A program made the position numbers and the translations under genes. The notes under the pieces were generated by a model. The model saw only the letters and a list, made by a program, of their open reading frames with translations. It was not told where the DNA came from and ran no database searches. Shown piece by piece: positions 45,471-58,022 of a stretch of DNA of 64,000 nucleotides. Numbering within the stretch: position 1 is the stretch's first letter; each line of letters starts with the position of its first letter. Where the stretch lies: positions 143,252 to 207,251 of the forward strand of contig WTPW01000088.1 in NCBI GenBank assembly GCA_009809945.1, written 5' to 3'. Source of the stretch: Gigaspora margarita. Lineage: Eukaryota > Glomeromycota > Glomeromycetes > Diversisporales > Gigasporaceae.

Positions 45471-46549
45471 AGCATAGCGAACTTTATTGTGATTGGCTGA
45501 TTTTTGTAGATCATCTCGTTATACTAAAGTCTTATTAAAGTAACGATTTTCTGTCACGATGATCACGAGATTGAATTCGTAGCCACGAATACGTATTCGC
45601 AGAGGTTGTGGTATAAAAATTTAGAAACTATACCTTCTTCTCTACAAGACGTTAAAGTAATTTGGTAATCGGCGAGGTAATTCGGAAGTTAAATGAGAGC
45701 TACTTTTTGAGTATTCTAAAACTTTTTATTTAGTTTGTAATCTGTTTAAACTATACGATTTAACTGTCTTTTTTTTTTTTTTTTTTTTATTACTGTATTA
45801 TTATTATAGTTTCGTCAAGGAGTTTGCGTTTGCAGCTTATAAACAATAGGTTAGATGGTATTTTTATTCGTTTCTATGTTTTTACTGTTTTTACTTTTAA
45901 AATGACTTTTTTTTTCGTTAATCTTTACTCTTTACTAAAATACTTCTCTTCGCAAAATGATCTTAGGTTCAATATCGAGTAATAGTACGAAGTTTTAACA
46001 GCATTGCCACGATAGGTGACTTTGATAATTAGTAGTTATTGGGTATTTAATGTCACAGATGATGTTTAAATCGAATGATGCTGAAATTTGGATTTATTAT
46101 GTATTTATTATGTTCGATTTTTAAATTTCGAGGTGTCTTTTTTTTAATGGTAAGGTTAGGATTTAGTTAATGTTGTTAGCAAAGAGTATAGGTGGATTTT
46201 GGTAGGGTTATATTTTCAAATCATGACCTTCAAACTTCAGCATCATCCGTGACATTTAGAAAAAGATTTGTATGTATCGTTAGAATAGATAAAATTTATT
46301 GATTTCACAATAATAAACTTGACTATTTCTTCTTTATGGGAGATTATAAAAGTATTAAGGGTATTCTTGTACACATAATATGTTTTTTAATGCTTAAGTA
46401 AACCCTTAAAAACCAATTTTAATATTATATACCATTGTTATAGTGTTGTTATTCTATGATAATCTTGCAATTTGATTGGCCGATCAACCAATAAAATCAC
46501 GAGATGATCAACAAAATCTAACCAATCACAATAAAAGTTCGCTATGCTT
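45471..46549. mobile_element. hAT-like non-autonomous element A
   Basis: 1,079 bp. Inverted ends AGCATAGCGAACTTTATTGT and ACAATAAAAGTTCGCTATGCT; the similarity continues to GATCATCTCG. Flanked by a perfect 8-bp duplication GCTGCTAT (45463-45470 and 46550-46557), the mark of the hAT superfamily. No transposase seen. Related by end sequence to elements B (47632-48928) and D (58031-59660). Confidence 0.85.
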
Positions 46550-46559
46550 GCTGCTATAA

Positions 46560-47623
46560 TTAATTAAATTACGGATATGCTGTAATAATTAAATGATTTA
46601 AAATGTAAAACATATCACCATAAATCATATTACAATAATTCGGATCCATGCCATTTCACTGACAAGTAATTTACTGATAAGATTAATTTACTGACGATTT
46701 CTGTTCTCATAAATTCTGGGACAAACTTGTTCTCTGAAATCCCTTCGGTTTCGTCTTATGAATCATCTAGTTCTTCAGAAATTACATCACTATTTTCAGA
46801 ATGAATTTCCAAAGACAACGAATGTTAAGTGGCTTCTAGGATAAAACTGAAAGAACTTCAGGAAAAGATGGCTGTAGTTCGGCAACAAGTTTTTTTTAAA
46901 AATTTCACTAACCTTAACCCTAACTCTAAGCTCGAACCGAATGATAATGCCAGAATTTCTTTATCAGTGAAATGAACTTTTGATGAATTAATCTAATGAA
47001 AACGTGACGATTAATCAGACCTATAAAAGGTAGACAGATATCAAGCTACTTGTTCCAATCATAGAGTTTTAACATGGACAGACATGTTTAATGATGTCTA
47101 ATACTTATGGTGCCCTTCCTCAACATTTCATTGCACTTTCTCAATATGTCAGAGAACCTCTAATCTTTAATTATGCTTCATCACAGTTTTTTAGCAATGT
47201 GATAATATGCATATCAGAATTAGGGTAGTTTGGTCAGTTATGTCAGTTTTAGTCAGTTATTATTGACTATAGGCATATAACTAGCTAAGAGTGGTTGGTC
47301 ATACCAGCTATAGTTGATCAATTATTTTACTATGCAAAGGTTCTTTGATCCTTTAACCAAAGTTATAGGGCCAATTTTTCTGATTATAATACTGTAATAG
47401 CATTTAGATCATCAAATTTGGTTTGTTTGTTCTTGAGATAATTTGAAATTAAAGCATGAAAATAAGGATCGACAAAAATTTATAGTTACACAAAGAATTA
47501 TATTTTCTGCATATTAGCTTAATGGAAGATCATTTTGATTGGTATCGATCCTGATCATCAGATAGAATATGATTGGTTGATATGTATTGTATTAAGATAA
47601 TTATCATATAAAACCCTTACTTG
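46560..47623. other. Spacer with possible small MITE
   Basis: TTTCACTGACAAGTAATTT (about 46649) and AATTTCTTTATCAGTGAAAT (about 46953) are inverted. A solitary hAT-like end (AATGGAAGATCATTTTGATTGG) lies near 47521. No gene. Confidence 0.35.
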
Positions 47624-47631
47624 CCAAATAG

Positions 47632-48928
47632 AGCATAGCGGAAGTTCGTTTTGATTGGTTGTCAAAACACCCCAGAAAAAATGTTGATTGTACCCCGGAT
47701 AAAGTATCAGCCATACCCAGATGAGAATTTATTGCTTTCAAAAAATTAGTTAATACTTTCTGAAGATGCGTATTATAGACTACAACACATTAATTTGCTT
47801 CATAATAGCTACTTTAATTCATTTTTCACAATGTATATACTATTCTTTTTGTAAGTGGGCATCCATAAATAACGTTATGTACCCCTACATAGTAGCTCTT
47901 GACCCCCCCTACTATATAAAAAAATTTTTAAAAATCCGTATGTTTATATATAAAATTTTACAAAAACTTGATTATATTATGACCCAGTGATCCAATCTGG
48001 ATGATTTTGGTACCATTCGATTCGTCTCTATGAAACGAATCCAATGGTACCAAAATTGTTTCATTTGGTAACTGGATCACGTTTTATTAACGAAATACTA
48101 TTGATTTTATAGTAATTTTATAAGAAAACATAATAACCAATAGTATTTCGTTAATAAACCGTGATCCAGTGATCCTAATCAAATGAAATTGGTACTATTC
48201 AAATCCTCTCCTCGAGACGATTCAAATGGTACCAAAATTATCCAATTTGGACCACTGGATCAAGTTTTAGACAAGTTTTTAGAAAAAAATTGCGTTATGT
48301 TGGGGGGACCCCCCTACATATTGCAAAATTGTTGTATTTTGGGGGCCCCCCCTCAAGCATAACGTAATTAATGGATGCCCTCTAATAAGTATATTAATTT
48401 ACAATAAACAATTAAGTTTTGTAATACATTATTAAACTAGATTCAAGATACGCGAACATTTCTAACTACTACTACTATAGACGTTGTACTGTATTTATAA
48501 GCTATACTTATAACCTAAATAAATATAACAAAAAAAAAAAATTAAAGTACAGTTTAGAATGTAGTTCAAAATAGTATTTTATTAGGCAAGCAAAACTAGT
48601 AGAAATAAAATCTTGCAACTTCACTCACCAATTGCTTAGGTCGCCGAACTACCTTCCGACCTTTTAAAATCTTTGCTTCTCATCTAGATCTTGAAACTTC
48701 TGTATCCTACTGTATCCCAAGTTAAAAAACAGTAAAACCCAAGGTAAAATACTAAAGACTCAAGTTTATTTCTACATTACATATTACAAAAAAAAATTTC
48801 TCATATGACATGACGATTTTTACTTATAAAAGTACTTTAAATATTACAGTTGACTGTATAAAAAAAAAATCGTCACCAATCATATTTAGTTTAATTTTAG
48901 CCAATCAAAACGAACTTCTGCTATGCTA
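47632..48928 (-). mobile_element. hAT-like non-autonomous element B, with nested MITE
   Basis: 1,297 bp, ends AGCATAGCGGAAGTTCGTTT and AAACGAACTTCTGCTATGCT, perfect 8-bp duplication CCAAATAG (47624-47631 and 48929-48936). Read on the minus strand, its outer ~500 bp is collinear with the left half of element D, and its other end with the right half of D. The interior carries a 524-bp MITE (47857-48380) absent from D. No transposase. Confidence 0.87.
47857..48380. mobile_element. 524-bp MITE nested in element B
   Basis: Ends GGGCATCCATAAATAACGTT and AACGTAATTAATGGATGCCC. The inside is a series of hairpins: 47986-48079 (GTGATCCAAT...TGGATCAC with GGTACCATTC), 48080-48160 (TTATTAACGAAATACTATTG and its complement) and 48163-48262 (CAGTGATCC...CCACTGGATCA). 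No coding capacity. Confidence 0.8.
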
Positions 48929-48949
48929 CCAAATAGTAATATAACAACT

Positions 48950-49545
48950 CTTAAATTGTTCATATGACAAGAAAATTTTTTTTACTACTCATTTTTCAAG
49001 CACTAAAGTTTCAGATTGGTATAGATCAAATAGGTTAAGGTACTTTGCTTATATGTAAAAAATAGAAAGTGTATGAATTTTATTTAAAGTCTAAGTCAAC
49101 AATTTAACAGCTTTTCTTTTAAATTGTTTGTATAACAAGAAAAGTTTTTTTTACTATACATTTTTCAAGCACTAAAGTACTCTCTAAAACATTCAGATCG
49201 GTATAGATCAAATAGGTTAAGGTACTTTGCTAATACATTAAATAAAAAATATATGAATTTTATATAAAGCCTTAGTTGACAATTTAATGATTTCTTAGTT
49301 TCATATATAACTAAACTAAACTTTTTATTAGAACGATTTTTGTGTTTTTGAAACTTTTAGATCTGCAAGGTTAAAGTACTTTACTTATATATAAAAGATA
49401 TAGAAAATATGAATTTTGTGTTAGGTTTAAATTTGATGGTTTGGCAACTTATTGTATATATAATCATTTTTTTTATTAGCACGATCTTCAAGCTCAAAAT
49501 ACTTTGTAACTTTTAAATCTGTATAGTTCGAAGTGTCATTAATAT
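48950..49545 (+). repeat. ~175-bp tandem repeat, four decaying copies
   Basis: Starts near 48955, 49127, 49308 and 49460. Shared words: CATTTTTCAAGCACTAAAGT, TCAAATAGGTTAAGGTACTT, ATGAATTTTAT. The first two copies are closest; the last two are increasingly diverged. Confidence 0.75.
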
Positions 49546-52054
49546 AATTTTAAATTTATTTGATAAATAAAAACTTAGTATTACCTAGAGGTTAGTAAAA
49601 TAAACAGAGGGACAACCCAATGTTACATAAGTAGATAATTGATCTCCAAAACCATCATGATATAGATTTACATAGATTTTTATATACAAATTTATATAAT
49701 CACATCCCAACCTTCAAAAATTATAATAATAAAAATTCCAGCTATTTGAATATAGATTTTTTTCTGAAATTTGGAATGACTTAAGGCTATAACTAGCTTT
49801 ATAAAAGCTTGACATAGTTTTTTGCATTTTTAAAAATTGAATCATATACTTCTCATAATATGGCCTAGATTAGATATGTATTTGGATTAGAAGAATATTA
49901 AAAAAGGTATTGTATAAAAACACTTACTGTATTACTATGAAATAACGCACACTGGCACAGTGTTTTGATTACCTGTGACTATTTTGAGTGCATGCATGTG
50001 CGCTATTTTGAGGTATTCCAATTTTTTATTCTGTACTAGTACTGAAAATCTAAACCTTAATATTTATATCTAGAGAAACAATTAACCTATTGTTGAACTT
50101 CTATATAGTGATAGTAAAAATTTAATTGTTTATTTTTTAAAACCTGCACATATATAAAGCATCCCCTGTAGATTTATGACCCTATTTTTCTTTGTTCTTT
50201 GGCATCATTACACAGTACACTAAGGCCATTATTGTTCTAACTTTAAAAAGGATGTGCATAAAACATTCGTTTATTATCAAAAATTATATTCCAGTATTAA
50301 AATCAGAAAGAATGGCCGTAACAATTTATTATCCTGCTAGAATAAGGGTAGTGATAATTTAACATTTAATAATAGTTATTCTTGAAGCAATTAAAGCTAA
50401 AAAAGAATAAATATGAAGCATTTATTGAACACTTTTATTTGATTATATGGTATTTTATATATAGTGTGAGCTATTTCAGGATGTGCATGGCCATTATTTC
50501 AAAACCCAGTATGCTATTTTTAGAGATGTAATTTTCAAAATAATGCTCATGATCATTATTTTGCAGTATTACAGTAACTGTTTTGAACCTCTAAACCTTA
50601 GAATGAATAACCTTGGATCTGGAAGATACTAAAAGGAATGAATATAAGGTATTTACTTATGATTTATGAGGCCTTCAGTTATGATTCAGGAGTTAAAAAA
50701 GATAAATATAAAGCATTTACCAAAGAAGTTTAAAAGGATTAATGTAAGGCACTTGTTTATGATCAAGAAAAAGCTAAAAATGATGAATATAAAGTATAAG
50801 GCCAAGGTTAAGGTAATGCTAAAGTTAAGACATGCTGCTCATTTTACTAGCAATTATTTTACTGACAGCTCATTTAGCTAACATCACATAGGGTTAGAGC
50901 TAATATTTGATTAGTTGCAAGTACACATTTTTACTTTGACAAGATGTCAGCTAAATAAGCTGTTAGTGAACAATTGCTAGTAAAGTAAAGCTAAGCCAAT
51001 TTAAGGTGTTCACTTGTCAATAAATGAGATTTAATTCAAACTTTTTCAATAGTTTGAATGGTAAGACAAAGGACTTGTAAATCTAACTTACATTAAGAGC
51101 ATGCCAAGGCTCAAGTTATAGTCAAATGAACTTAGCATTGAATCATCAAGTCCTCACTATGCATATTTATGATTTAATTTTTTTTATTTTAAATAAAATT
51201 TTTTAGAAAAAATTGTACAGTAATTTATGGTATTTTTATATAATAAACTATTTATAAAAATTTTTTAACATTGGGAAATTTTGTGATATAATTAGAATTG
51301 ATTAAAATCTAAAGGTAAATCTTTTTACCACTATTGATTATAGTTAGTTACTAATTGATTTTAATCAATTTTTTGGATATGTTTATTATAATCAATTATT
51401 ACAATTTGATATAAATTGATTACTAGTACCACCAGCAATAATAATTGGTTGAAACCAATCAATTATAATCAACTAACTGCTTGTAACTGACTATAATTGG
51501 AACTCAAAATTTTCTGATAAAAGCTTGCCCTTATAACTTGCTTTTCTTTTTCTGAAACAAATTTCATGATATGCCTAAAAAATTAATGCATTAAGTTTAA
51601 AGAATTCTTGTTATATTATATGTGTTTTAGTTAAATATCAAAATTAATTACTAGTTGTTGCTTTCCAAAGTAATGTTGTTATATAATGTGTAAAATAAAT
51701 ATAGTCTGCCAGAGGTTTAAAACAAATATAAATTGGTTAATAAATTAGAATTTAGTATTTGACAATTTCAATTATTTAAGAAATTTATATTTAGTTTCTA
51801 CAATACCAAACCATGCCTTATCTCTATACAAATCTACCTAACAACAGAAATTGAATGTGACAGTAACATGTCTTGAATCAACAAGTAATCAATATAGCCA
51901 AAGGTTTTTTGACATAGTGTTATGAGCATTTTTATTATACGTTTATGTAATTGTTTTACAAAATTACTACACATCATTTTTATTGACTATATATTATAGT
52001 AAGTTGTTCTCTCCATTTATTCTAATAACTCCTAGGTATTACATCTATATTATG
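49546..52054. other. Spacer with short degenerate repeats
   Basis: 50390-50830 holds degenerate ~40-bp repeats with the word GATGAATATAAAG. 50500-50600 resembles 56880-56930 (TTTCAAAATAATGCTCATG). 51040-51115 looks like a tRNA-Thr-derived SINE head (TGGTAAGACAAAGG, ACTTGTAAATC, GGCTCAAG). 51275-51525 is palindromic around GATTGATTTTAATC words. No supported gene; the 71-codon frame at 50666 is a repeat artefact. Confidence 0.35.
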
Positions 52055-55000
52055 TTACCATTTATCTATATTATTTAATGCATTTTGTAAATCTATTTTA
52101 GTATTTTCTTTTTCAAGTTCTGCCATATCTCCTGAATCTTGAGATTCTTCCAAATCTTGAGATTCTTTTTCATCTTCAGTAAGAGTATTGGCATCTTTTT
52201 CAAGTCTCTCAAGAAATGAATTAACATTCTTATTTATTTCTATTTTTGTAGTACTCTCTACAGTATCGACAACCAAATTCCATTTTATTATCCCTTAATT
52301 TGTTATGCAGGCATATTTGCTTGCATAAATTTTAAATTTTTAAATTTTTTAAATAAAACTTTAAATATTAATTTTAGCTATATACTTTCTAATAAAAAAA
52401 TATAATATTAGTTTTGTTTTATCAACTTTATTATAAAATTTTTTAAAACTATTAAAAAACTTTGGTGTAATAAAAGTTTAAAGTTTTTGTTTTGGAACCT
52501 TTACTATAGAATTTTTCTTTAGGTTTTCTCAAATTTTATATGTCTCTATTTATAAAAAAAATTTTTACTTCTAATACAAGTCTTAATTTTTACAAGCAAA
52601 TCACTTAAAGTGCAATAATAAAAGTTGTAATCCTTTATATAAATGACAATATTGTATTAGGAACTATATTTTTAAAGCCAATATTTAAAGAATTTGCCAA
52701 GATATTGTAAATTATTTTTTTGATTGAAAAATTTCTTTAAAATTCAATATTTTTAGCTTATAAGCAATATAAACTTTTGTTTTATAATATAAAATTAAAT
52801 AATTCAAAAATATAATCCTTGTTTTCAACTATTATTATACCAAATTTTATTTAAATATTTTAAATGATTAAAAAAGTAGATCAGAGATATATTTATAGTA
52901 ATTATGCAGGCAAATTTGTCTGCAAACCTTTACAAACTAAGGGATAACAATGCCAATGAAAACTATAACCACAAATCAATATACTGCTGCCCCCATTTTC
53001 ATTTAATAGTTCAAAACAATTATCAGAGAGGTCTTGTGAAAGGGGTATTCTAGTGCTGTAGCCCATTGGTAGCACATTATATCAATATTTTTATCTAAAA
53101 TATTAAGTTTATATTTTAAGGATCTCTTTTTCTTTCGTTTTTGTGGCCTACTTTTATTATTTGTCATACTAGCAACTATGCTAATATATTGGAAGGTTTG
53201 ACAGAAATAATTAGCAAGTATAATATTGTTTTGTCTACTAAATAGTTGAGAGTAGAAGAAGTATATAGGTATCTTTATTTTGTGTGAAATACTTCTTTAA
53301 ATAATTATTGCATATTAATATCTATTTATTTATTTATTATTAGTGATATTGTTGTATTATTTATCTAATTTATTTTTTAACTTACCTAATATACATTCCT
53401 GTTGAATTATAGTTCCAATATTATTGTAAGATAATGTATTTGCTCATATTTGGCTATGCAAGTTTTTAATAAAATAGCCATTAAAATTTACAAAAAAAAT
53501 TTTAATTACATTAAACATTGGATGATTTTTTTTTGCCAATAAAAAATGTCGGACAATAACACCAAAGTACCTTATTATAATTTTATGCTTCTATTGTAGC
53601 ACAAAAGTCCATATCTGAAAAATAGTTTTAATGTATTCATCAAAAGAGCTCAAGCGGAAAAGGACTGCATATATATCCAAAATTGCTGGAATTATATTGT
53701 CAATTAAGTCAATTAACATCTGTACTCTGTCTTACATGTAGGTTCAACCTTTTCTAATATTTTTGTTTTATTTTTAACTATCCTTGATAGGTGAGCTCAA
53801 ATAAGAGATTTATTTTCTATAGTTGGGGTGTTTTTGAAAAAACTTTTCTCTCTTCAAAAACCCTATAAAAAAGCTTTTTGAAAAAAGAATAATATGTGAT
53901 TATAACTTGTTCTTAACTGTTAGTGAGATATGAAGTGGACCTAATATGGGTATGAAGGCTTCAATTGCTGCTAGAATTGTTGCATTTTGTTAATATAAGT
54001 AAGTTAATACTTTTTATATAAAAAGTTGCCCAAGCCAGTTAGCAACAACTAGCATTACTAATTATTTGCATATCTTATATCTCTACATATCGAGATAATT
54101 ATCTCTAATACATTTAAATAATCATTTAATGTTTTAAGATTACTTGCTTTAATTCCAACTAATCAAATATCTTCTATATATTTCTTTCATGTTTTTTGTC
54201 TTCAATAGCATTATTGTAACAATGAATAGTTAAAAGATCAATTTGATCAAAATCAGCTACTACATTTTGTAAAGTAATTTACTGATCCTTCTCTGTGAAT
54301 ATAAATGATCGAATATTCTATGGTATTTTGTAATTAAATATAGACAAATTAGTGGTGTGTCTATATTAGTAGGGTTATGAACTAAAACACTATTATAATT
54401 TATTGGAACTGGCATGTATTTAGGGATTTCTTTGCTAATACATATTGCAAAATGGATCAGAGCTGAGAGCAAAGTAGTATCTTGGTGTCTTTTTTGTGTA
54501 TATTCAATATTACATACAAAAAAGCTATTATTCTAATATTAAATTTATTTAGAACATTTTTTAAGAAATTGTTATTTGAACCACAAAAAATACAAATTAA
54601 AGATAATTATAACAAACTTACCTTTTTAGCAAAAATACTCACAAATTTTTGTTGGATGTTCATTAATGTTTTTTTTTTATGATTTTTAATAGTTTTATAG
54701 CATACTATAATGCCAGCATTATGTAATATATTGATTGCATTACATGATGCACCTGATGCTACAAGATATAATCCAACCTTTAAAGGGCAAATATTTACAA
54801 ACTTATTATGTATCCCTGCTATTGAATAGCATAAATTAATTACTTTTTTTATCCTCTTTTTATTATAGACTGAGCATCTTTCTGGAATAACTGCATTATA
54901 AAATTTATTTAAAAACCCTTTTAATAACAGTTCTGTATTCTCAAGCATTTTTTGAAAATTCTCTGGATCAAGTTCAAGTATTTGATTTTCTTTTCTTTGT

Positions 55001-55125
55001 TTATCATATAATACTTTTGTTATCAAAGTAATTTTATCACCAAAAGATATCTGTTTTCTATTATCTTGCATGTTACAAATTTGTAAAAGTATTAATGCTA
55101 TTTTGATCAAGCATTGCAATATCAA
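52055..55125 (-). pseudogene. Multicopy Glomeromycotina-type gene, broken, interrupted by a MITE
   Basis: Minus-strand pieces fall in the order expected of one long protein. An N-terminal region (55125-54607, 172 codons, ending GLYLVASGASCNAINILH and CYKTIKNHK) comes first. Middle fragments with FIPILGPLHISL (about 53950), INLLFEL, and IPAILDIYAVLFRLSSFDEYI (about 53700-53620) with KNHPMFNVIK follow. A C-terminal zinc-binding segment (CGYSFHWHC, about 52960) and an acidic tail (VNSFLERLEKDANTLTEDEK, 52276-52055) complete it. From memory, such proteins form a large family of unknown function in Rhizophagus, reminiscent of transposon-linked DUF6589-type proteins; this naming is tentative. Several frame breaks and one 660-bp MITE (52288-52947) interrupt it, so it is dead. 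Confidence 0.6.
52288..52947. mobile_element. ~660-bp MITE, family M4 copy 1
   Basis: Ends TTATCCCTTAATTTGT and ACAAACTAAGGGATAA, followed inward by ATGCAGGCAxATTTGC on both sides. Family M4 copy 2 is at 59962-60648. It sits between the zinc-binding segment and the acidic tail of the broken gene. Confidence 0.75.
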
Positions 55126-55129
55126 TTGC

Positions 55130-55500
55130 TAGTTAGTAACTTGTCTTTATCATTATAATAAGGCTCAACAATATTTAGATAATGAGGATAACATAATTGC
55201 TTTTTTTTTCCGTTTTATAACCGAGACCAGGCTCTTTATTCTTTATTAGTTAATATTATTAATACATGCAGAGAAGATAATATATATTTGTTAACTAAGG
55301 GAATGAAAAAACTCGGGCTTCACTATTGCCTCCTGCTACTTTAGATCTTTACCCGTGGCCTAAAGTTAGCTATTAGGTTATTTCACAACAACCAACAGAC
55401 TTTAAAATAAAAATTTTAACATAAAACCCTAACCAACAATGGCCCAGGTCCCATTATGTTAACAAAAAAAAAGTAGTCTAAGTGACTCGACTACTAAACC
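55130..55500. other. Spacer, no gene
   Basis: 55310-55480 is GC-richer but shows no reading frame or repeat partner in this window. Confidence 0.35.
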
Positions 55501-55519
55501 TAAAATATTTGAGAACTTT

Positions 55520-55983
55520 CTAGAGTGGTTCTCCTAAAACCTCAACTGACAGTCCATGTGATTTGTTTCCAAGCCACTCATAATGATTAAATCCAACTTC
55601 ATGGGTGCCTTTCCGATTTGGACAGAGTAAACACTGCTGATCTTTTGGAGGGGGTACGACAAAATGCCCACTTTTTTGAAAATTCTTTGTAAAAAAAAAA
55701 AAAAGCAGCACTAGTTCTTCACTTGTAATAGAAAAAGGAGTGTTGTTCTTCTCGTAAAGTCCAATATCCAACAGGGAGCCAACCAGAGTCTTCTTAGTTT
55801 TGGTGAGTGATAAACTCTGAGCTTGTCAGCAGGTAGTTTATGAACTTTACCTCTAAACAACAAGTGCCGGTGGTGTGGTGAGTGATAAACTCTGGGGCTA
55901 TTAGCAAGATACTCAATTAGCTGTATCCCTAAATAATAGCTGCCAACTGCATGTGTCTTCAGTTTTCCTTCTGTTTTCTTCAT
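55520..55983 (-). pseudogene. Unrecognised GC-richer ORF pair, probably one broken gene
   Basis: Two overlapping minus frames (55983-55711, 90 codons; 55771-55520, 83 codons) lie in a patch clearly GC-richer than its surroundings. The first begins MKKTEGKLKTHAVGSYYLG and repeats the word RVYHSP twice. The second contains CLLCPNRKGTHEVGFNHYEW. Their overlap near an A-run (about 55690-55705) and at 55750 suggests one sequence split by a frame change. No family recognised. It could equally be part of a repeat. Confidence 0.3.
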
Positions 55984-55989
55984 AACTTC

Positions 55990-58022
55990 ACTTCGGAATT
56001 TTAGCGATTTTGTTGGTACAAGTGATCAGCAGATAGAGTTGCGGAAGATTGGATAACAAAATTGCATTTCAATATCTAAATAATTATACTGATTAAAAGC
56101 ATTTTTTATTTTTGCTTTTGTTAGTACATATTAGTAATTTAACAATACTGATTTGAATTAGTCTAACAATTATAAATAGCACAAGGGCTATGAATTTTTT
56201 TAGAAGGCATTGTATATATATTATATTTACAAGAAATAAATAAATAAAATTTTTGTTTTTAAATAAGGCAAATAATTTATTGCATGTTAATAAAGAATTC
56301 AGTATAAGTTTTTACAAAGATGAAATTGAGATTCTTTTATATTTCATAGGTTGAGCAATGATATCATATAAATTAAAATGATTATTATATTACAATGTTA
56401 TATAATAATGCCATTAGTAATAATATAATAATATGATAATGTCATATATTATAGTAGTAATAATATAATATGGCATGTATGATATAATTTATATGATTCT
56501 AATTATATGAAATATTATATGGCATGCTATTATCATTCAATACTTACAGAGGCATTAAGGGTTTTTTTCTAATAATAGGTCACTTTTCTACATGAATTTT
56601 CATAGATTTACTTCTGCTTATGCTCATAATTTTTTTATTAACATTTATTCAGGCTTTTGACTATCATAATAATAATTCTGTTGTATCATGGCACATTAAA
56701 TCAGAAATATATGATTACTGTATTTGCATATATTAATACCACCTGTGCATTATTACAAGATACTGAGTATTATTTCAGAACATGCATATAAACTTAGCCT
56801 GAAGAATTTAATCAAAATTTGTATTATAATATATTTAAGGAGGGCACATTATTCTGAGATGTGCATAAAAATTTTTAAAAATGGGAGTTTCAAAATAATG
56901 CTTATGTGCATTATTACACACAAACATGGCATATGAAAATGTATATTGTTTTTATTGAAAATACAAAAAAATAGACTAATTTAAATAATATCATGCATTT
57001 TATGCAACTTTGATAAAATCACAAACTATAATAAAAATTAAACAACTATATACTGCTATTACTATTTTAAAGGTGGTTTAATAAATTACTAGTTACCAAA
57101 TTTCATACTGGGATTTTTTTTGTTATTTCAGGTACTTGAACAGGACCAATGAATTATTTAAAAATTAATATAGCATGATTCAGAAATATAAATACAATCA
57201 ATTCCTATATTTGAATATCTCATTGTTTATGCAAAGAAACATGGCAATTATAACAATTTGGAAGGCAAAACCCTAACAAGAAATCAAATAGTATACAGTA
57301 GAGTGAGTAGCATAAGTAAAAATTGCATTTTAAAATTTCTAAATAATAAAACCTGAAGCATCTTTAAACATATTACAGCACAGCAAACAAAGTTTTTAAT
57401 TCTTAAAATTCACTCAAGTAGATCAAATAAGATTGAAAATCTTTATTAAATACTTGCAGACAGATTTCTTGTGGTCTTGGATTATTTACAAAATAACAGA
57501 TTTAATCAATATAGAAGATTTTTTTTTTTTTTCTAAGCTAATTTTTTTTATTTTTTCTCTTTCTTTTTAACACGCTTTTTTTGAATTTTTACTTTTTTTT
57601 TTTTTTAGGATAGTTTTTTTGGTTTTAAATTTCATTGGTCAATTACTATATTGTGTTTGTATAACATCTTTTTGTAGATTACAAGTATTAACCAATCAAA
57701 ACAAGCTTCTAATATGCTTTGCATATCAGGCTAATCTGTGTCAATTTGTTTTGAAATCTGGTATTGGCTATAATTTAGTTGGTTAGCTAAGCCCCTCTGA
57801 CTGACTAGAATCAGTTATGGCTATAGCCAGTTACAAATAGCTATAGCCACAACCATACCTTTCCATAATCAGAATTATGACAAAATGGCAATATCAAATT
57901 ACAATTTTGCTTTAATTTATAAACTGATAAGCTCATCAACAAAGTGACAGTACAGTCATTATTGCAAAATTAGCTAATTTTATTGCAGATTATTTAGATT
58001 TTTGTGATTTATAGTTAGTTTA
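55990..58022. other. Spacer: AT-simple patches, one solitary hAT-like end
   Basis: 56385-56530 is ATAATAT-rich. 57515-57610 is T-rich. 57690-57720 (ACCAATCAAAACAAGCTTCT and AATATGCT) matches the right end of elements B and D, but no left partner was found. 57750-57850 has mirrored TAGCCAGTTA / TAACTGGCTA-like words. No gene. Confidence 0.4.

Noticed and set aside
50666-50881. 71-codon lysine-rich ORF
   Set aside because: It is a translation of degenerate ~40-bp AAAGATGAATATAAAG repeats.
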